35,773 nucleotides of DNA from Mogibacterium sp. Lineage in GTDB: Bacteria; Bacillota; Clostridia; Peptostreptococcales; Anaerovoracaceae. How positions within the stretch are numbered: the first letter of the stretch is position 1; every line of letters begins with the position of its first letter. The notes beneath the pieces are model-generated. The model was not told the DNA's origin. It searched no databases and saw only the letters and a list, made by a program, of their open reading frames with translations. Positions 1 to 8,886 of the stretch are shown one piece after another. The position numbers and the translations under genes are program-made. The stretch spans positions 1 to 35,773 of the forward strand of contig JAFRKO010000017.1 of the NCBI GenBank assembly GCA_017431685.1, in the 5' to 3' direction.

Positions 1-21
1 CTCAGGTATGCATGGTGATCA

Positions 22-363
22 CTATTCAGCGCTTCTGATTCTGGCTGCTTTACCGGTTCTCTGACGCATGTAGTTGAGCTTAGCTCTTCTGACTCTGCCT
101 CTTCTGACTACCTCGATCTTCTCGATCTTTGGCGAGTGCAGCGGGAATGTCTTCTCAACACCGATTCCGTTTGACAGCTTTCTTACTGTGAATGTTTCAT
201 TTACGCCGCCGTGCTGTCTCTTAAGTACATAACCTTCGAAGACCTGGATTCTTTCTCTCTGACCCTCGATGATCTTTACGTGCACTCTGAGAGTGTCGCC
301 GACCTTGAACTCAGGAATGTTATCCTTTTTGTAATCCATTGTGATCTGATCTAAAATGTTCAC
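22..363 (-). CDS. rplS: 50S ribosomal protein L19
   Basis: This is a component of the large ribosomal subunit, lying at the interface with the 30S subunit. The 113-residue product has the full length of the family. It carries the typical L19 core: a [10 protein letters not shown] segment near residue 22, a FEGYVLKR segment near residue 43, and a basic C-terminal [14 protein letters not shown] tail. The start is GTG at 363, chosen because an AAGGAGAG ribosome site sits six bases upstream and no ATG fits better. The gene has its own promoter and a hairpin-led 5' leader at 445-500. The next gene upstream on the same strand is the XerD-like gene, separated by a large inverted repeat. Identification is firm. 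Confidence 0.98.
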   Translation of the reverse strand: MNILDQITMDYKKDNIPEFKVGDTLRVHVKIIEGQRERIQVFEGYVLKRQHGGVNETFTVRKLSNGIGVEKTFPLHSPKIEKIEVVRRGRVRRAKLNYMRQRTGKAARIRSAE

Positions 364-444
364 GTTATTCTCTCCTTCTCTCTCAAGACGTTCTTGAAGC
401 CACCGACCTTATGCCGTCTCCAGAGGACCGCCCGTAATAACTTT

Positions 445-466
445 GGCTGCCGGTAAGCCGACAGCC
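445..466 (-). promoter_or_regulatory. 5' leader hairpin of rplS
   Basis: A strong hairpin (GGCTG and CGG arms around a short loop) lies right at the predicted start of the rplS transcript, about 80 bases before the ribosome site. Leaders of rplS messages in Gram-positive bacteria are a known structured RNA class (the L19 leader). I see the hairpin and the distance; membership in that class, and control by L19 protein, are inference. Confidence 0.45.
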
Positions 467-471
467 ATAAT

Positions 472-500
472 AGAATACTATAAGGAAGCTGTTATTGCAA
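472..500 (-). promoter_or_regulatory. rplS promoter
   Basis: On the minus strand TTGCAA (495-500) is followed after 17 bases by TATTCT (472-477). The start of transcription would fall near 465, just before the leader hairpin. The match is a normal housekeeping sigma promoter; the call rests on sequence only. Confidence 0.6.
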
Positions 501-517
501 GCCTTTTTTGATTAATA

Positions 518-652
518 GCGGTATAAATACCATTGGCAGGTGACTCGAGGACGCCGGTACTTAGCGACTGGCGAGCGCCAGCGAAGACAGAGCTTAGTAC
601 CGCTGTGTCCGAATGTCAGCGAGAGCGTGCCTGACAATGGTATTTATACCGC
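518..652. repeat. 135-base nested inverted repeat
   Basis: The ends (518-535 and 635-652) are perfect 18-base inverted copies, and pairing continues after one mismatch (CAGG with CCTG). Inside there are further arms: GGAC (549-552) with GTCC (607-610), GGTACT (556-561) with AGTACC (596-601), CTGGCG with CGCCAG (568-581), and GTCAG (615-619) with CTGAC (631-635). No T-run follows on the minus strand, so it is not a simple terminator of the upstream gene. It resembles an intergenic palindromic repeat family or a structured RNA. It fills most of the 301-base gap between rplS and the XerD-like gene. Confidence 0.7.
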
Positions 653-664
653 GTTTTACTCTAA

Positions 665-1543
665 TCAGGCGCGAGGATGACAGCTTCTGAACACTTCTCT
701 TACACGGATATCTATCACTGAAAGATAAGCAATACCAACTGACATATCTTCGAATCCCATGAGCTCCTGCAAAGTTCTCAGATCGCCACCGTTCTGCAGT
801 ATATGCACAGCAAAACTGTCGCGGAGTATCTGTGGTGTCATGCGTGATTCCAGGCCAAGCATCTGTCCGTAATCCTTGAGTATTTTCCAGATACCTTGTC
901 TTGTGAGCGGCTCTCCTCTGAAGTTCACAAACACAAAGTCGTCATCACCGTGCTCTTTGCCTCTTATAACATCATAGGATTTTTCAATATAGTCCTTCAT
1001 TGCCGCTGAAGCATAGCTGCCCAGAGGAACTATCCTGCTCTCGTCATTTACGTCTCTCAGCGTAACGAAATTCATTCTAAGGTTAATGTCACTGAACCTC
1101 AGTCTTACTACCTCCGTTACCCTGGCTCCTGTACCATACATGAATTCAAGCAGCGCTTTGTCACGAAGCCCCTTGGCATCATCGCCAGGCAGATCCATCA
1201 GCTTTGCTGCATCTTCTATCGTAAGATAATCTATCTGACGCTTGTCGGTCTTGATAGCTTTGATCCTCGTGAAAGGATTTTCGCTGATTAACCCCTTTGT
1301 TATCAGATACTCATAGTACATTCTGAGTGCTGATACTTTTCTGTTGATAGTCGGCTTGGACTTGTTCTCATTGCTTAGCTGGATCACATAGGATATGGCA
1401 TCATTGTCGGTACATTTCTCAAGACTGTCTGTCCCTCTTCCGGCAAGGTACTTCTCGAATGCTGTCAGATCTCTCTCATAAGCGATAAGAGTGTTCGCAG
1501 CCTTACGTTTTTCATTTTTCATGTACTCAATAAATCCGCGCAT
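665..1543 (-). CDS. XerD-like tyrosine recombinase, degenerate active site
   Basis: The 292-residue product has the two-domain plan of XerC/XerD: a SAM-like DNA-binding N-terminal domain (about 1-90) and a catalytic domain (about 105-285). The first arginine is present (GTGARVTEVVRL, R141), as are the second (R241) and the tyrosine (Y273). Other active-site positions are changed. The usual HxLRH reads Q238-I-L-R241-D242, the usual LGH reads MGF (F264), and the beta-hairpin lysine near 165 is replaced within DVNDE. It may be a binding-only or weakened recombinase, comparable to the XerD-like proteins of streptococci. It starts 13 bases after the NUDIX gene with a GGAGGG ribosome site, so the two are cotranscribed. 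This NUDIX-xerD pairing is common in Firmicutes. Confidence 0.85.
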   Translation of the reverse strand: MRGFIEYMKNEKRKAANTLIAYERDLTAFEKYLAGRGTDSLEKCTDNDAISYVIQLSNENKSKPTINRKVSALRMYYEYLITKGLISENPFTRIKAIKTDKRQIDYLTIEDAAKLMDLPGDDAKGLRDKALLEFMYGTGARVTEVVRLRFSDINLRMNFVTLRDVNDESRIVPLGSYASAAMKDYIEKSYDVIRGKEHGDDDFVFVNFRGEPLTRQGIWKILKDYGQMLGLESRMTPQILRDSFAVHILQNGGDLRTLQELMGFEDMSVGIAYLSVIDIRVREVFRSCHPRA

Positions 1544-1555
1544 CTCATGTCCCTC

Positions 1556-2089
1556 CTATATCTCCCCTGCCTGTCTCGCAAAGAGCAGCCCTATTATCGT
1601 CTTGGCATCCTTTATCTCGTTCCTCATTATCATGTCAATGAGTTCATCCGGTTCAAACTCGAGAAGCTCGATACATTCACTGTCGTCCCAGTGCGTCTCT
1701 CCCGGAGTCAGATCTCTGCATATGAATATGTGCAGAGTCTCTGCCGAATATCCGCATGTAGGATAGAACGTAAGCATGTGCTTTATAGATCCGGCAGTAT
1801 AACCCGTCTCCTCACTGAACTCTCTGGCTGCAGTTACCTCAGGCGTCTCACCCGGATCTGCCTTCCCTGCGGGAAGTTCAAGCAGAGCTTCTTCAAAAGC
1901 TTTCCTGTACTGTCGTTCCATAAGAACTTTACCATCGTCAGTTATCGCCACCAGGATCGAACCGCCGCTATGCTCCACTATATCTCTTATGGACTCCCCA
2001 TTTATAGTCTTTACCTTGTGTTTGCGGACTCTGAAGACCGGTCCTTCATACACGATTTCGCTGTTTATCGTCTTCTCTTCAAATATCAT
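1556..2089 (-). CDS. NUDIX hydrolase, ADP-ribose pyrophosphatase type
   Basis: The 177-residue protein should hydrolyse ADP-ribose or a similar nucleoside diphosphate sugar to AMP and a sugar phosphate in the cytoplasm. The NUDIX box is complete at residues 75-97 (G75, then REFSEETGY with E90, E93 and E94 as metal ligands). The preceding ELPAGK segment and the N-terminal beta region (EGPVFRVR) fit the NudF-like subfamily. The ATG at 2089 has an AAAGGTG ribosome site. It forms a two-gene unit with the XerD-like gene. The family is certain; the exact substrate is inferred. Confidence 0.93.
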   Translation of the reverse strand: MIFEEKTINSEIVYEGPVFRVRKHKVKTINGESIRDIVEHSGGSILVAITDDGKVLMERQYRKAFEEALLELPAGKADPGETPEVTAAREFSEETGYTAGSIKHMLTFYPTCGYSAETLHIFICRDLTPGETHWDDSECIELLEFEPDELIDMIMRNEIKDAKTIIGLLFARQAGEI

Positions 2090-2126
2090 GATGCACCTTT
2101 ACAATAATCTTATTATCTATATTTGT

Positions 2127-2135
2127 ATTTTAGCA
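2127..2135 (-). promoter_or_regulatory. extended -10 promoter for the NUDIX-xer unit
   Basis: On the minus strand TGCTAAAAT forms an extended -10 element about 40 bases before the NUDIX start. The -35 region (TTTCTG, 17 bases further) is weak, as is usual for extended -10 promoters. Confidence 0.4.
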
Positions 2136-2143
2136 CCAGAATG

Positions 2144-2506
2144 TCATATCAGAAACAAATTTTTTGCCAATTCCCAAATTAATATCTGCCGCCATTTCCT
2201 CCATGTGTTCTCATGTGCCATATCGCTGTACGGCACATTGTAACTTATGCAGTCGAGGGTGCTCTGTCTGTATTCTGCCGGGATCTTTATCATCGCCTTT
2301 CTGATACAGTTAAGCCTCCATTTTGCTTTCTCAAGCACCTCGGCATCTCTAATAACTTCTTCATCATCCATAAAGAAAACAAGCTCATCTTCCCCCGCAG
2401 CATAGTTACTGACCGCCTCAAGCTTTCTCAGCCTGTCCATATCTTTTATCAGCCATATACACTGATAGTAAACCGCCTTTGGTACACTGTATTCATTCTT
2501 TCTCAT
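2144..2506 (-). CDS. small RinA/ArpU-like protein, possible phage-type regulator
   Basis: The 120-residue protein begins at the ATG at 2506, where an AAAGGAGG ribosome site stands at the right distance; a longer reading to 2539 has no such site. It is mostly helical and charged. The ending (IPAEYRQSTLDCI, then a tryptophan-rich WRKWRQILIWELAKNLFLI segment) resembles the small RinA/ArpU-type proteins of Firmicute phages, which look like a reduced sigma-factor helix-turn-helix region. It stands alone between the PHP gene terminator and the NUDIX gene. Function is not established; a domesticated phage regulator is one reading. Confidence 0.6.
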   Translation of the reverse strand: MRKNEYSVPKAVYYQCIWLIKDMDRLRKLEAVSNYAAGEDELVFFMDDEEVIRDAEVLEKAKWRLNCIRKAMIKIPAEYRQSTLDCISYNVPYSDMAHENTWRKWRQILIWELAKNLFLI

Positions 2507-2640
2507 ATTCTTCCTCCTTTCAGTGTGAACAGTCTGCACACATTCTAGCGATGGGCCAGTAAGAATTTATGACGGTTCTGTGAGGAGGTCATTCAATGTC
2601 GGAATAAGGTCTTTTTTTGTTGATTTTCGTGTTTCTCGAA

Positions 2641-2668
2641 ATAAAAAAAGGACGCCGGCGGCGTCCCT
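2641..2668 (-). terminator. terminator of the tig-clp-lon-hpt-PHP operon
   Basis: A 7-base-pair GC-rich stem (GGACGCC and GGCGTCC, loop of 3) is followed on the minus strand by seven T residues. It lies ten bases after the stop of the PHP gene, so it ends the long housekeeping operon. Confidence 0.92.
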
Positions 2669-2677
2669 GCTGATGCT

Positions 2678-3511
2678 TTATGGCCTATGAAAAATATCAT
2701 AGTTTCTGCTCTCTATCGAGTGGATGTCTGATCCACGGGTGATCATCAGCCCATGTTCCTTTGCATATTTAACGAGCAATTCTGACTGTTCCGGACTCGC
2801 TGACGGATGAAAACATTCAATGCCATCAATTCCATACTCTATCATTCTGTCCATAAGCTCGTACATTCTCGGCTTAAATTCTTCAAAGCTTTCGTTCGTA
2901 CGGCGCTGTTCCATAGGATGAGCCATAACGGCGAGCCCGCCTGCTTTCTTTATTACCTTAACAACCTCCTGCGTCGGCATTGTGACCTTTTTTATGGCTT
3001 TGAGATCGGCTTCTTTAAAAATAGTATCAAATGCTTCTCTTATATCTTTTACAATCCCCTTCTGCACCATAACTCTTGCAAAGGTTGGTTTTCCCACATA
3101 CCGGCCGTTATTAACCGCCCAGATTTCTTCCGGTGTTATTCCATAGCCTCTTTTGTTCAGGCACTCCCTGAACTTTTCATTACGGATCCTTCTCTCCTCT
3201 GTTACATAAATAAGAGTGTCCATAAACTCTTCATCATGAGGGTCAAATCCATATCCAAGTATGTGGAGATCCTTGCCGAGCACATCCTCTGAGTCAAATT
3301 CAATTCCATAGATAAACTGCAGCCCAAGAGAATCTGCGTGCGGAGCTCCGGCCACAGACCCTCCTATTCCGTCATGATCAGTGATTGCAAGCAGTTCATA
3401 TCCTTCTGCGGCACGCATATCAATCAATTCATCTGGTGTCAGTTCACCATCAGAGAAGCGCGTGTGCATATGGAGATCCTTTTTCAGATCTGACTCTATG
3501 AGAGCCCGCAT
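2678..3511 (-). CDS. PHP-domain phosphoesterase (YciV/TrpH-like)
   Basis: The product is a metal-dependent phosphoesterase of the PHP family. Members act as 5'-3' exoribonucleases or as phosphatases for 3',5'-bisphosphonucleotides. Metal-binding motifs are visible: HMHTRFSDG near the N terminus, TDHDG about 30 residues later, and late AHP and SDIHS motifs. I place the start at the ATG at 3511, giving 277 residues with an AAGGA site just upstream. The frame stays open to 3619, but that would overlap hpt by 80 bases and add sequence unlike the family. It is the last gene of the operon. The substrate is inferred. Confidence 0.88.
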   Translation of the reverse strand: MRALIESDLKKDLHMHTRFSDGELTPDELIDMRAAEGYELLAITDHDGIGGSVAGAPHADSLGLQFIYGIEFDSEDVLGKDLHILGYGFDPHDEEFMDTLIYVTEERRIRNEKFRECLNKRGYGITPEEIWAVNNGRYVGKPTFARVMVQKGIVKDIREAFDTIFKEADLKAIKKVTMPTQEVVKVIKKAGGLAVMAHPMEQRRTNESFEEFKPRMYELMDRMIEYGIDGIECFHPSASPEQSELLVKYAKEHGLMITRGSDIHSIESRNYDIFHRP

Positions 3512-3539
3512 ATCATCCTTATTGAATTCTTCTGATATC

Positions 3540-4085
3540 TTACAGTGAGTCAACATCATCCTCTTCCAGATATGAGATATATGGCAAATCTCTGTATCTT
3601 TGGTCGAAATCCAGACCATAACCGATCACGAAGAGATCGTCTATCTCGAAGCCAACGTAATCAGCATGGAAATCAGCAGTTCTACGAGATTCCTTATTGA
3701 GCATCGTACAGACTTTTACACACTTAGGCCCTCTTTCTCCGATCTTTGCAAGAACATACTTAAGAGTGTTGCCGGTGTCAACAATGTCTTCCACAACGAT
3801 GACATTTGCGTTGTACATGTTGATTTCAGGATCAAATTTGATCTTTACAACGCCTGAGCTCGTCTTGGAAGCGCCATAGCTGCTCGCGGATATGAAGTCG
3901 AGCTTCGTTTTAACCGTAAGGGCCTTCATGATATCTCCTATCCAGAGGATCGACCCCTTAAGTGTGCAGAGCAGAATAACTTCCTCCCCCTCGAAATCCT
4001 TGTCTATCTGAGCGGCGATTTCTTTTGCCCTATTTACGATCTGTTCCTCAGTATAAAGAATCTTTCCTAATTTGTTGCTTGCCAT
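3540..4085 (-). CDS. hpt: hypoxanthine phosphoribosyltransferase
   Basis: This purine salvage enzyme joins hypoxanthine or guanine to PRPP to form IMP or GMP. The 181-residue product has the family length. The PRPP-binding loop is clear (VIVVEDIVDTGNTL, near residues 93-106), as are the early TLKGS loop and the FVIGYGLDF segment that closes over the base. The ATG at 4085 has an AAGGAGG site. It lies 17 bases after engB in the same operon. Confidence 0.96.
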   Translation of the reverse strand: MASNKLGKILYTEEQIVNRAKEIAAQIDKDFEGEEVILLCTLKGSILWIGDIMKALTVKTKLDFISASSYGASKTSSGVVKIKFDPEINMYNANVIVVEDIVDTGNTLKYVLAKIGERGPKCVKVCTMLNKESRRTADFHADYVGFEIDDLFVIGYGLDFDQRYRDLPYISYLEEDDVDSL

Positions 4086-4102
4086 TTTGCCTCCTTGAAC
4101 TC

Positions 4103-4684
4103 TTATAAAAGAGAAGTTATAACTTCGAGCAGTTCCTCGTCACCGGTCTTCTTAAGTGCTGATACCGGTATGACCTTATCTTCTCTGCTCATCCCGAGCG
4201 TCTGTCTTATATTCTTTATGCAGGCTGCCTTCTGATTATTTCCGACCTTGTCTGCCTTTGTTGCCACAACTATACCGTCAAGACCGTAATATTTGAGATA
4301 TTCATACATCTGCACATCCTGCGCACTCGGTTTATGCCTTATATCTACGAGCTGTACTACTTTGCGCAGATTGCTTCTGTTCTCAAGGTAGCCTTCTATC
4401 ATGGCTCCCCATTTCTCGCTCTCGGCTCTGCTTACCTTCGCAAACCCGTATCCGGGCAGATCGACTATCCTGAACAAATCATCACATCTGTAGAAATTGA
4501 TCGTCCTGGTCTTGCCCGGACTTCCCGAGACTCTTGCAAGAGCTTTTCTCCCGGTGATGAGATTCAGGAGTGAGGATTTTCCGACATTAGACCGCCCTGC
4601 GAATGCTATCTCAGGGATGTCTTCCGGCGGATATTGTGAAGCCTTTACGGCGACTGCTTCGAGTTCAGCTTTGTTGATCTTCAT
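4103..4684 (-). CDS. engB: ribosome biogenesis GTPase EngB/YsxC
   Basis: This essential GTPase acts in late assembly of the 50S subunit. The 193 residues contain all G motifs: GRSNVGKSS (G1, near 30), the switch region with TRTINF, DLPGYGFA (G3), TKADK (G4) and the SALKK loop (G5). It starts four bases after the lon stop. The ribosome site is weak (AAGG only two bases away), so translation probably depends on ribosomes finishing lon. The order lon-engB is typical of Firmicutes. Confidence 0.97.
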   Translation of the reverse strand: MKINKAELEAVAVKASQYPPEDIPEIAFAGRSNVGKSSLLNLITGRKALARVSGSPGKTRTINFYRCDDLFRIVDLPGYGFAKVSRAESEKWGAMIEGYLENRSNLRKVVQLVDIRHKPSAQDVQMYEYLKYYGLDGIVVATKADKVGNNQKAACIKNIRQTLGMSREDKVIPVSALKKTGDEELLEVITSLL

Positions 4685-4688
4685 GTCC

Positions 4689-7010
4689 TTACTGTATCAC
4701 TACCGGGATGACTTCTTCAAAGTCTGAAACCGGTATGAATTCGACCTCTTTACGTACTGATGCAGGTATCTCTTCGAGATCCGGTTCGTTTTCCTTAGGG
4801 ATTATGATCCTGCGGATACCCTGTCTGTATGCTGCAAGCGACTTCTCCTTGAGACCGCCTATCCTGAGCACTTTGCCCCTCAGAGTGATCTCTCCTGTCA
4901 TCGCCACGGTCTTATCTGCCTTGCGATCAGTAAGAAGCGAGAACAGCGCGCTGCACATGGTTATTCCTGCTGAAGGGCCGTCTTTAGGAGTGGCTCCTTC
5001 AGGAATATGTATCTGAATATCATAGTCCTTGAACACATCTTTGCCGATCCTGTACTTGCCCGATATTGATTTGATGTATCCGAGTGCCGTTGTAGCGGAT
5101 TCTCTCATTACATCGCCCATCTGACCCGTCAGAATGAGTTTGCCTGAGCCGGGCATTTTGACAGTCTCAATTGTAAGCGTGACCCCTCCGACAGCAGTCC
5201 ATGCCATACCGGTTGTAACGCCGATTTCAGGCTCGAGTGAGCCGATATCATCTATGAATATCCTCTTTCCCAAATATGACCTTAGATTCCTTGGCGTTAT
5301 GTTGTTTTTCTTCGTCTTACCGCTTACTATGTTTCGCGCTGCTTTGCGGCATGCGTTTCCAATCTCTCTCTCAAGGTTTCTCACTCCCGCCTCGCGGGTG
5401 TAGTACTCGATGATATCACGGATAGCAGCACTCGTGATACTGAACTGGTTCTTTCTCAGACCGTTCTCCTTCATCTTCTTTGGTACAAGATACCCCGTAG
5501 CTATATGCACCTTCTCCTCTTCGGTATAGCTGGTAAGCTCTATTACTTCCATCCTGTCAAGAAGAGGAGCCGGTATTGTAGATGTGGTATTTGCAGTAGT
5601 GATGAACATAACATCTGAAAGATCGAACGGGATCTCCAGATAATGATCTGTAAAGGTGCTGTTCTGTTCAGGATCCAGCACCTCAAGAAGCGCAGATGCA
5701 GGATCTCCTCTGAAATCGCTTCCTATCTTGTCTACTTCATCGAATAGGAAGAGCGGATTGTTGGTGCCGCTTTCGCTGATACCATTTATGACCCTGCCCG
5801 GAATGGCACCAATATATGTGCGTCTGTGGCCTCTTATCTCAGCTTCATCCCTGACTCCGCCAAGAGACATTCTTACGAACTCCCTGTTGGTAGCCCTTGC
5901 AATAGATTTGGCTATTGAGGTCTTTCCGACTCCCGGAGGGCCTACCAGACATATTATAGGACCTTTGTTATTCTTTGTAAGATGCTGCACCGCGAGGCAT
6001 TCAAGTATCCTCTCTTTTACCTTCTCAAGTCCGTAGTGATCCTCATTAAGAATCTTCTCAGCCTTGTTGATATTGCGGTTGATTTTGTTAGCCTTATGCC
6101 ACGGGAGATCCAGAATGGTCTCGATGTATGTGCGCGACACATTTGCGTCAGGGCTCATAGGGCTCATCTTGGTGAACTTGTCTATCTCCTTGCGCACCTT
6201 TGTGTCGGTCTTCTCGTCGAGCTTTAGCTCATTAAGCTTTTCTTTCCACTGACGCGCCTCATCATCAGTGTCCTCGTCTTCGCCGAGTTCTTCTTTGATG
6301 ACCTGAAGCTGCTCCCTGAGGTAATACTCCCTCTGACCGCGGTTCATGTTCTTGACCACACGGTTGTTTATCCTCTTCGCGATCGAAAGTATGTTGTTTT
6401 CTTTACCAATAATGTCGACCAGGTGGCCTACTCTCAGCTTGACAGAATCTATTTCAAGCAGCGTCTGTTTGATATCAAAAGCAACATCTATTTCGTTTGC
6501 GATTAAACTGCAGAGCAATGACGGATCATCAATATCATCAATCAGTGTCCTGCCGGCGGATTCACCCTGTCCTGTCAGTTCAAGGTACTTCATATAAAGC
6601 TGTCTGAGCACCCTGATATTAGCCTGCATGCTGATGTCGTCAATATCATTATCGTAATCTTCAGCGGCTGTGTAATCACACATCAGAAGATCGCCTGCCT
6701 CATAAATGTCTTCGATCCTGACTCTCTGCTCCACTACAACAAGAATACGGACATAGTCCTCATTCTTTTTTACCACCTGTCTGACGCGAATGACTACACC
6801 GGTCATGTAGCAATCGTCCATTTTTGGTGCGCTTACAGATGGATCCCTCTGTGATGACACTACAATATACTTGTCGCCGTTCATCGCTAGATCAACGGCG
6901 GCAAGTGACTTGTCTCTTCCAATATCGAATCCCACTATCGTACCCGGGAAGAATGTCTGTCCTCTAAGCGGGATATATGGGACTCTCTTTATACTTTCCA
7001 TTCCGCCCAT
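4689..7010 (-). CDS. lon: ATP-dependent endopeptidase Lon
   Basis: Lon is a cytoplasmic AAA+ protease that removes damaged and regulatory proteins. The 773-residue chain has the N-terminal substrate domain (about 8-200), a coiled region (about 220-285), the AAA+ module with Walker A GPPGVGKT at 357-364 and Walker B FLFDEVDKI near 421, and the protease domain with the Ser680/Lys723 dyad (DGPSAG and GGLKEKSLAA). Its ATG overlaps the clpX stop (TAATG), and an AGGAAG site supports this start. ClpX and Lon are therefore translationally coupled. Confidence 0.98.
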   Translation of the reverse strand: MGGMESIKRVPYIPLRGQTFFPGTIVGFDIGRDKSLAAVDLAMNGDKYIVVSSQRDPSVSAPKMDDCYMTGVVIRVRQVVKKNEDYVRILVVVEQRVRIEDIYEAGDLLMCDYTAAEDYDNDIDDISMQANIRVLRQLYMKYLELTGQGESAGRTLIDDIDDPSLLCSLIANEIDVAFDIKQTLLEIDSVKLRVGHLVDIIGKENNILSIAKRINNRVVKNMNRGQREYYLREQLQVIKEELGEDEDTDDEARQWKEKLNELKLDEKTDTKVRKEIDKFTKMSPMSPDANVSRTYIETILDLPWHKANKINRNINKAEKILNEDHYGLEKVKERILECLAVQHLTKNNKGPIICLVGPPGVGKTSIAKSIARATNREFVRMSLGGVRDEAEIRGHRRTYIGAIPGRVINGISESGTNNPLFLFDEVDKIGSDFRGDPASALLEVLDPEQNSTFTDHYLEIPFDLSDVMFITTANTTSTIPAPLLDRMEVIELTSYTEEEKVHIATGYLVPKKMKENGLRKNQFSITSAAIRDIIEYYTREAGVRNLEREIGNACRKAARNIVSGKTKKNNITPRNLRSYLGKRIFIDDIGSLEPEIGVTTGMAWTAVGGVTLTIETVKMPGSGKLILTGQMGDVMRESATTALGYIKSISGKYRIGKDVFKDYDIQIHIPEGATPKDGPSAGITMCSALFSLLTDRKADKTVAMTGEITLRGKVLRIGGLKEKSLAAYRQGIRRIIIPKENEPDLEEIPASVRKEVEFIPVSDFEEVIPVVIQ

Positions 7011-8281
7011 TATGCTTCCTTTTCCGTATGTAACTGTTCGCTGTCTTTAGCCTCCCCTTTGAGGATAAGCACAGGATCCGCCTCGCCTCTGACGACACCG
7101 GCAGTAATGATGCACTTTTCCACCTCAGGTCTGGAAGGCAGTTCGTACATGATATCAGTCATCATTTTCTCAAAGATGCCCCTGAGTCCTCTGGCTCCGG
7201 TATTGAGCGCCAGTGCCTTCTCGGCTATAGCATGCACTGCATCCTCTTCAACTATAAGATCCACATCATCCATAGCGAACAGAGTCTGATACTGCTTTAC
7301 AAGAGAATTCTTAGGCTCAGTGATTATCCTTACAAGAGCTTCCTCACTCAGTTCACTGAGAGCTACCGTGACAGGCAGCCTTCCAATGAGCTCAGGTATA
7401 AGTCCGAACTTCAGGAGATCCTCAGGCTGTGCATTCAAAAGGATATCAGCCTCATTGAGATCAACTTTCTTTTCCTCCTTATTGAAGCCTATTACCTTGT
7501 TTCCGAGTCTCACCTTGATGATTTTGTCGAGCCCTGTGAACGCTCCTCCGCAGATAAACAGAACGTCCTTTGTATCGAAGTGTATAAACTCCTGGTTAGG
7601 ATGCTTTCTGCCGCCCTGAGGAGGCACATTGGCAACGGTTCCCTCTATGATCTTAAGCAGAGCCTGCTGAACACCCTCTCCGCTCACATCTCTCGTAATC
7701 GAGGTGTTCTCTGACTTGCGTGCGATCTTGTCGATCTCATCTACATATATGATGCCCCTCTGAGCTCTTTCAAGGTCACCGTCAGCAGCCTGATAAAGTC
7801 TGAGCAGTATATTCTCTACGTCTTCGCCTACATATCCTGCTTCGGTCAGCGATGTAGCATCGACTATCGCGAAAGGCACGTCAAGAATACGCGCAAGAGT
7901 CTGCGCCAGCAAAGTCTTGCCACAGCCGGTAGGTCCCAGCATCAGTATATTGCTCTTCTGTAATTCTACTTTATCGACATCACTGTTCTTATATCTTTCG
8001 AGATGTCTTATCCTCTTGTAATGGTTGTATACTGCTACAGCCAGACTCCTCTTAGCCGGCTCCTGCTCAATCACGTACTGATCGAGTTCAGATTTTATCT
8101 GTTCAGGTGTCGGCAGCTTCTTTGAGCGCTTCTTTGGAACCGGTTTGATCTCCTCATCCATCATTGACTTTATGAGATCAACACATTCGTTGCAAATATA
8201 GACATCAGGTCCGACCATCATGCTTCGGACCTGAGATGTTGTTTTACCGCAAAATGAACATTTTGCTTCGTTATTCGGCAT
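7010..8281 (-). CDS. clpX: ATP-dependent Clp protease ATP-binding subunit ClpX
   Basis: ClpX unfolds proteins and feeds them to ClpP. The start chosen is the ATG at 8281, giving 423 residues, because a GAGAGGAG site stands six bases before it; the frame is open to 8317 but that part lies inside clpP. The zinc-binding domain has four cysteines (C8, C11, C30, C33). The AAA+ core has Walker A GPTGCGKT, Walker [11 protein letters not shown], sensor residues in [10 protein letters not shown], and the GARGL segment. It overlaps the end of clpP by 11 bases. Confidence 0.98.
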   Translation of the reverse strand: MPNNEAKCSFCGKTTSQVRSMMVGPDVYICNECVDLIKSMMDEEIKPVPKKRSKKLPTPEQIKSELDQYVIEQEPAKRSLAVAVYNHYKRIRHLERYKNSDVDKVELQKSNILMLGPTGCGKTLLAQTLARILDVPFAIVDATSLTEAGYVGEDVENILLRLYQAADGDLERAQRGIIYVDEIDKIARKSENTSITRDVSGEGVQQALLKIIEGTVANVPPQGGRKHPNQEFIHFDTKDVLFICGGAFTGLDKIIKVRLGNKVIGFNKEEKKVDLNEADILLNAQPEDLLKFGLIPELIGRLPVTVALSELSEEALVRIITEPKNSLVKQYQTLFAMDDVDLIVEEDAVHAIAEKALALNTGARGLRGIFEKMMTDIMYELPSRPEVEKCIITAGVVRGEADPVLILKGEAKDSEQLHTEKEA

Positions 8282-8864
8282 TTGTACTCCTCTCAATGAC
8301 CTTGTCGACCAGCCCATAGGCTGCCGCGTCGGCTGCGGTCATGTAGTTGTCTCTGTCCGTATCCTTTTCGATTACGGAGAGTTCCTGACCTGTTGCATCT
8401 GCAAGGATATGGTTCAGCTTGTCCTTTATGGCCAGAATATGGTCAGCGTTTATCTTGATATCTGACGCCTGCCCCTGAAATCCGCCAAGAGGCTGGTGAA
8501 TCATAATCTCAGCATTAGGAAGTGCGTATCTCTTGCCTTTAGTTCCGGCAGCAAGGAGAACAGCACCCATGCTTGCAGCCATGCCCACACAGATGGTGCT
8601 GATGTCAGGCTTTATGAATCTCATTGTATCGTAGATTGCCAGTCCGGCAGTTACCATACCGCCCGGAGAATTGATATAAATGTTTATATCCTTATCCGGA
8701 TCCTGCGCCTCAAGGAACAGGAGCTGAGCTACTACGACACTTGCCGTGTGCTCCGTTATTTCTTCGTCTATGAATATGATCCTGTCGATCAGTAGACGGG
8801 AGTAAATGTCATATGTCCTTTCTCCCTGACCCGTCTGCTCGACTACATAAGGTACATAATTCAT
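8271..8864 (-). CDS. clpP: ATP-dependent Clp protease proteolytic subunit
   Basis: ClpP forms the serine-protease barrel that works with ClpX. The 197-residue product has the full triad: S98 in GMAASMG, H123 in MIHQP and D172 in TDRDNYM. The oligomer-forming region INSPGG is present near 65. It starts 22 bases after tig and overlaps clpX. I saw no CtsR-type heptamer repeat upstream of the operon. Confidence 0.98.
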   Translation of the reverse strand: MNYVPYVVEQTGQGERTYDIYSRLLIDRIIFIDEEITEHTASVVVAQLLFLEAQDPDKDINIYINSPGGMVTAGLAIYDTMRFIKPDISTICVGMAASMGAVLLAAGTKGKRYALPNAEIMIHQPLGGFQGQASDIKINADHILAIKDKLNHILADATGQELSVIEKDTDRDNYMTAADAAAYGLVDKVIERSTNAE

Positions 8865-8886
8865 ATTGTTTTATCCTCTCGTATGA

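Noticed and set aside
518..652. The large palindrome as an ordinary terminator of the xer gene
   Set aside because: The arms are far longer than needed, and the minus-strand sequence after it (TATTAATCAAAAAAGG) is not T-rich.
3512..3619. Longer N terminus for the PHP protein
   Set aside because: The extra 36 residues lie mostly inside hpt, do not look like the family and lack a ribosome site. The ATG at 3511 has one.
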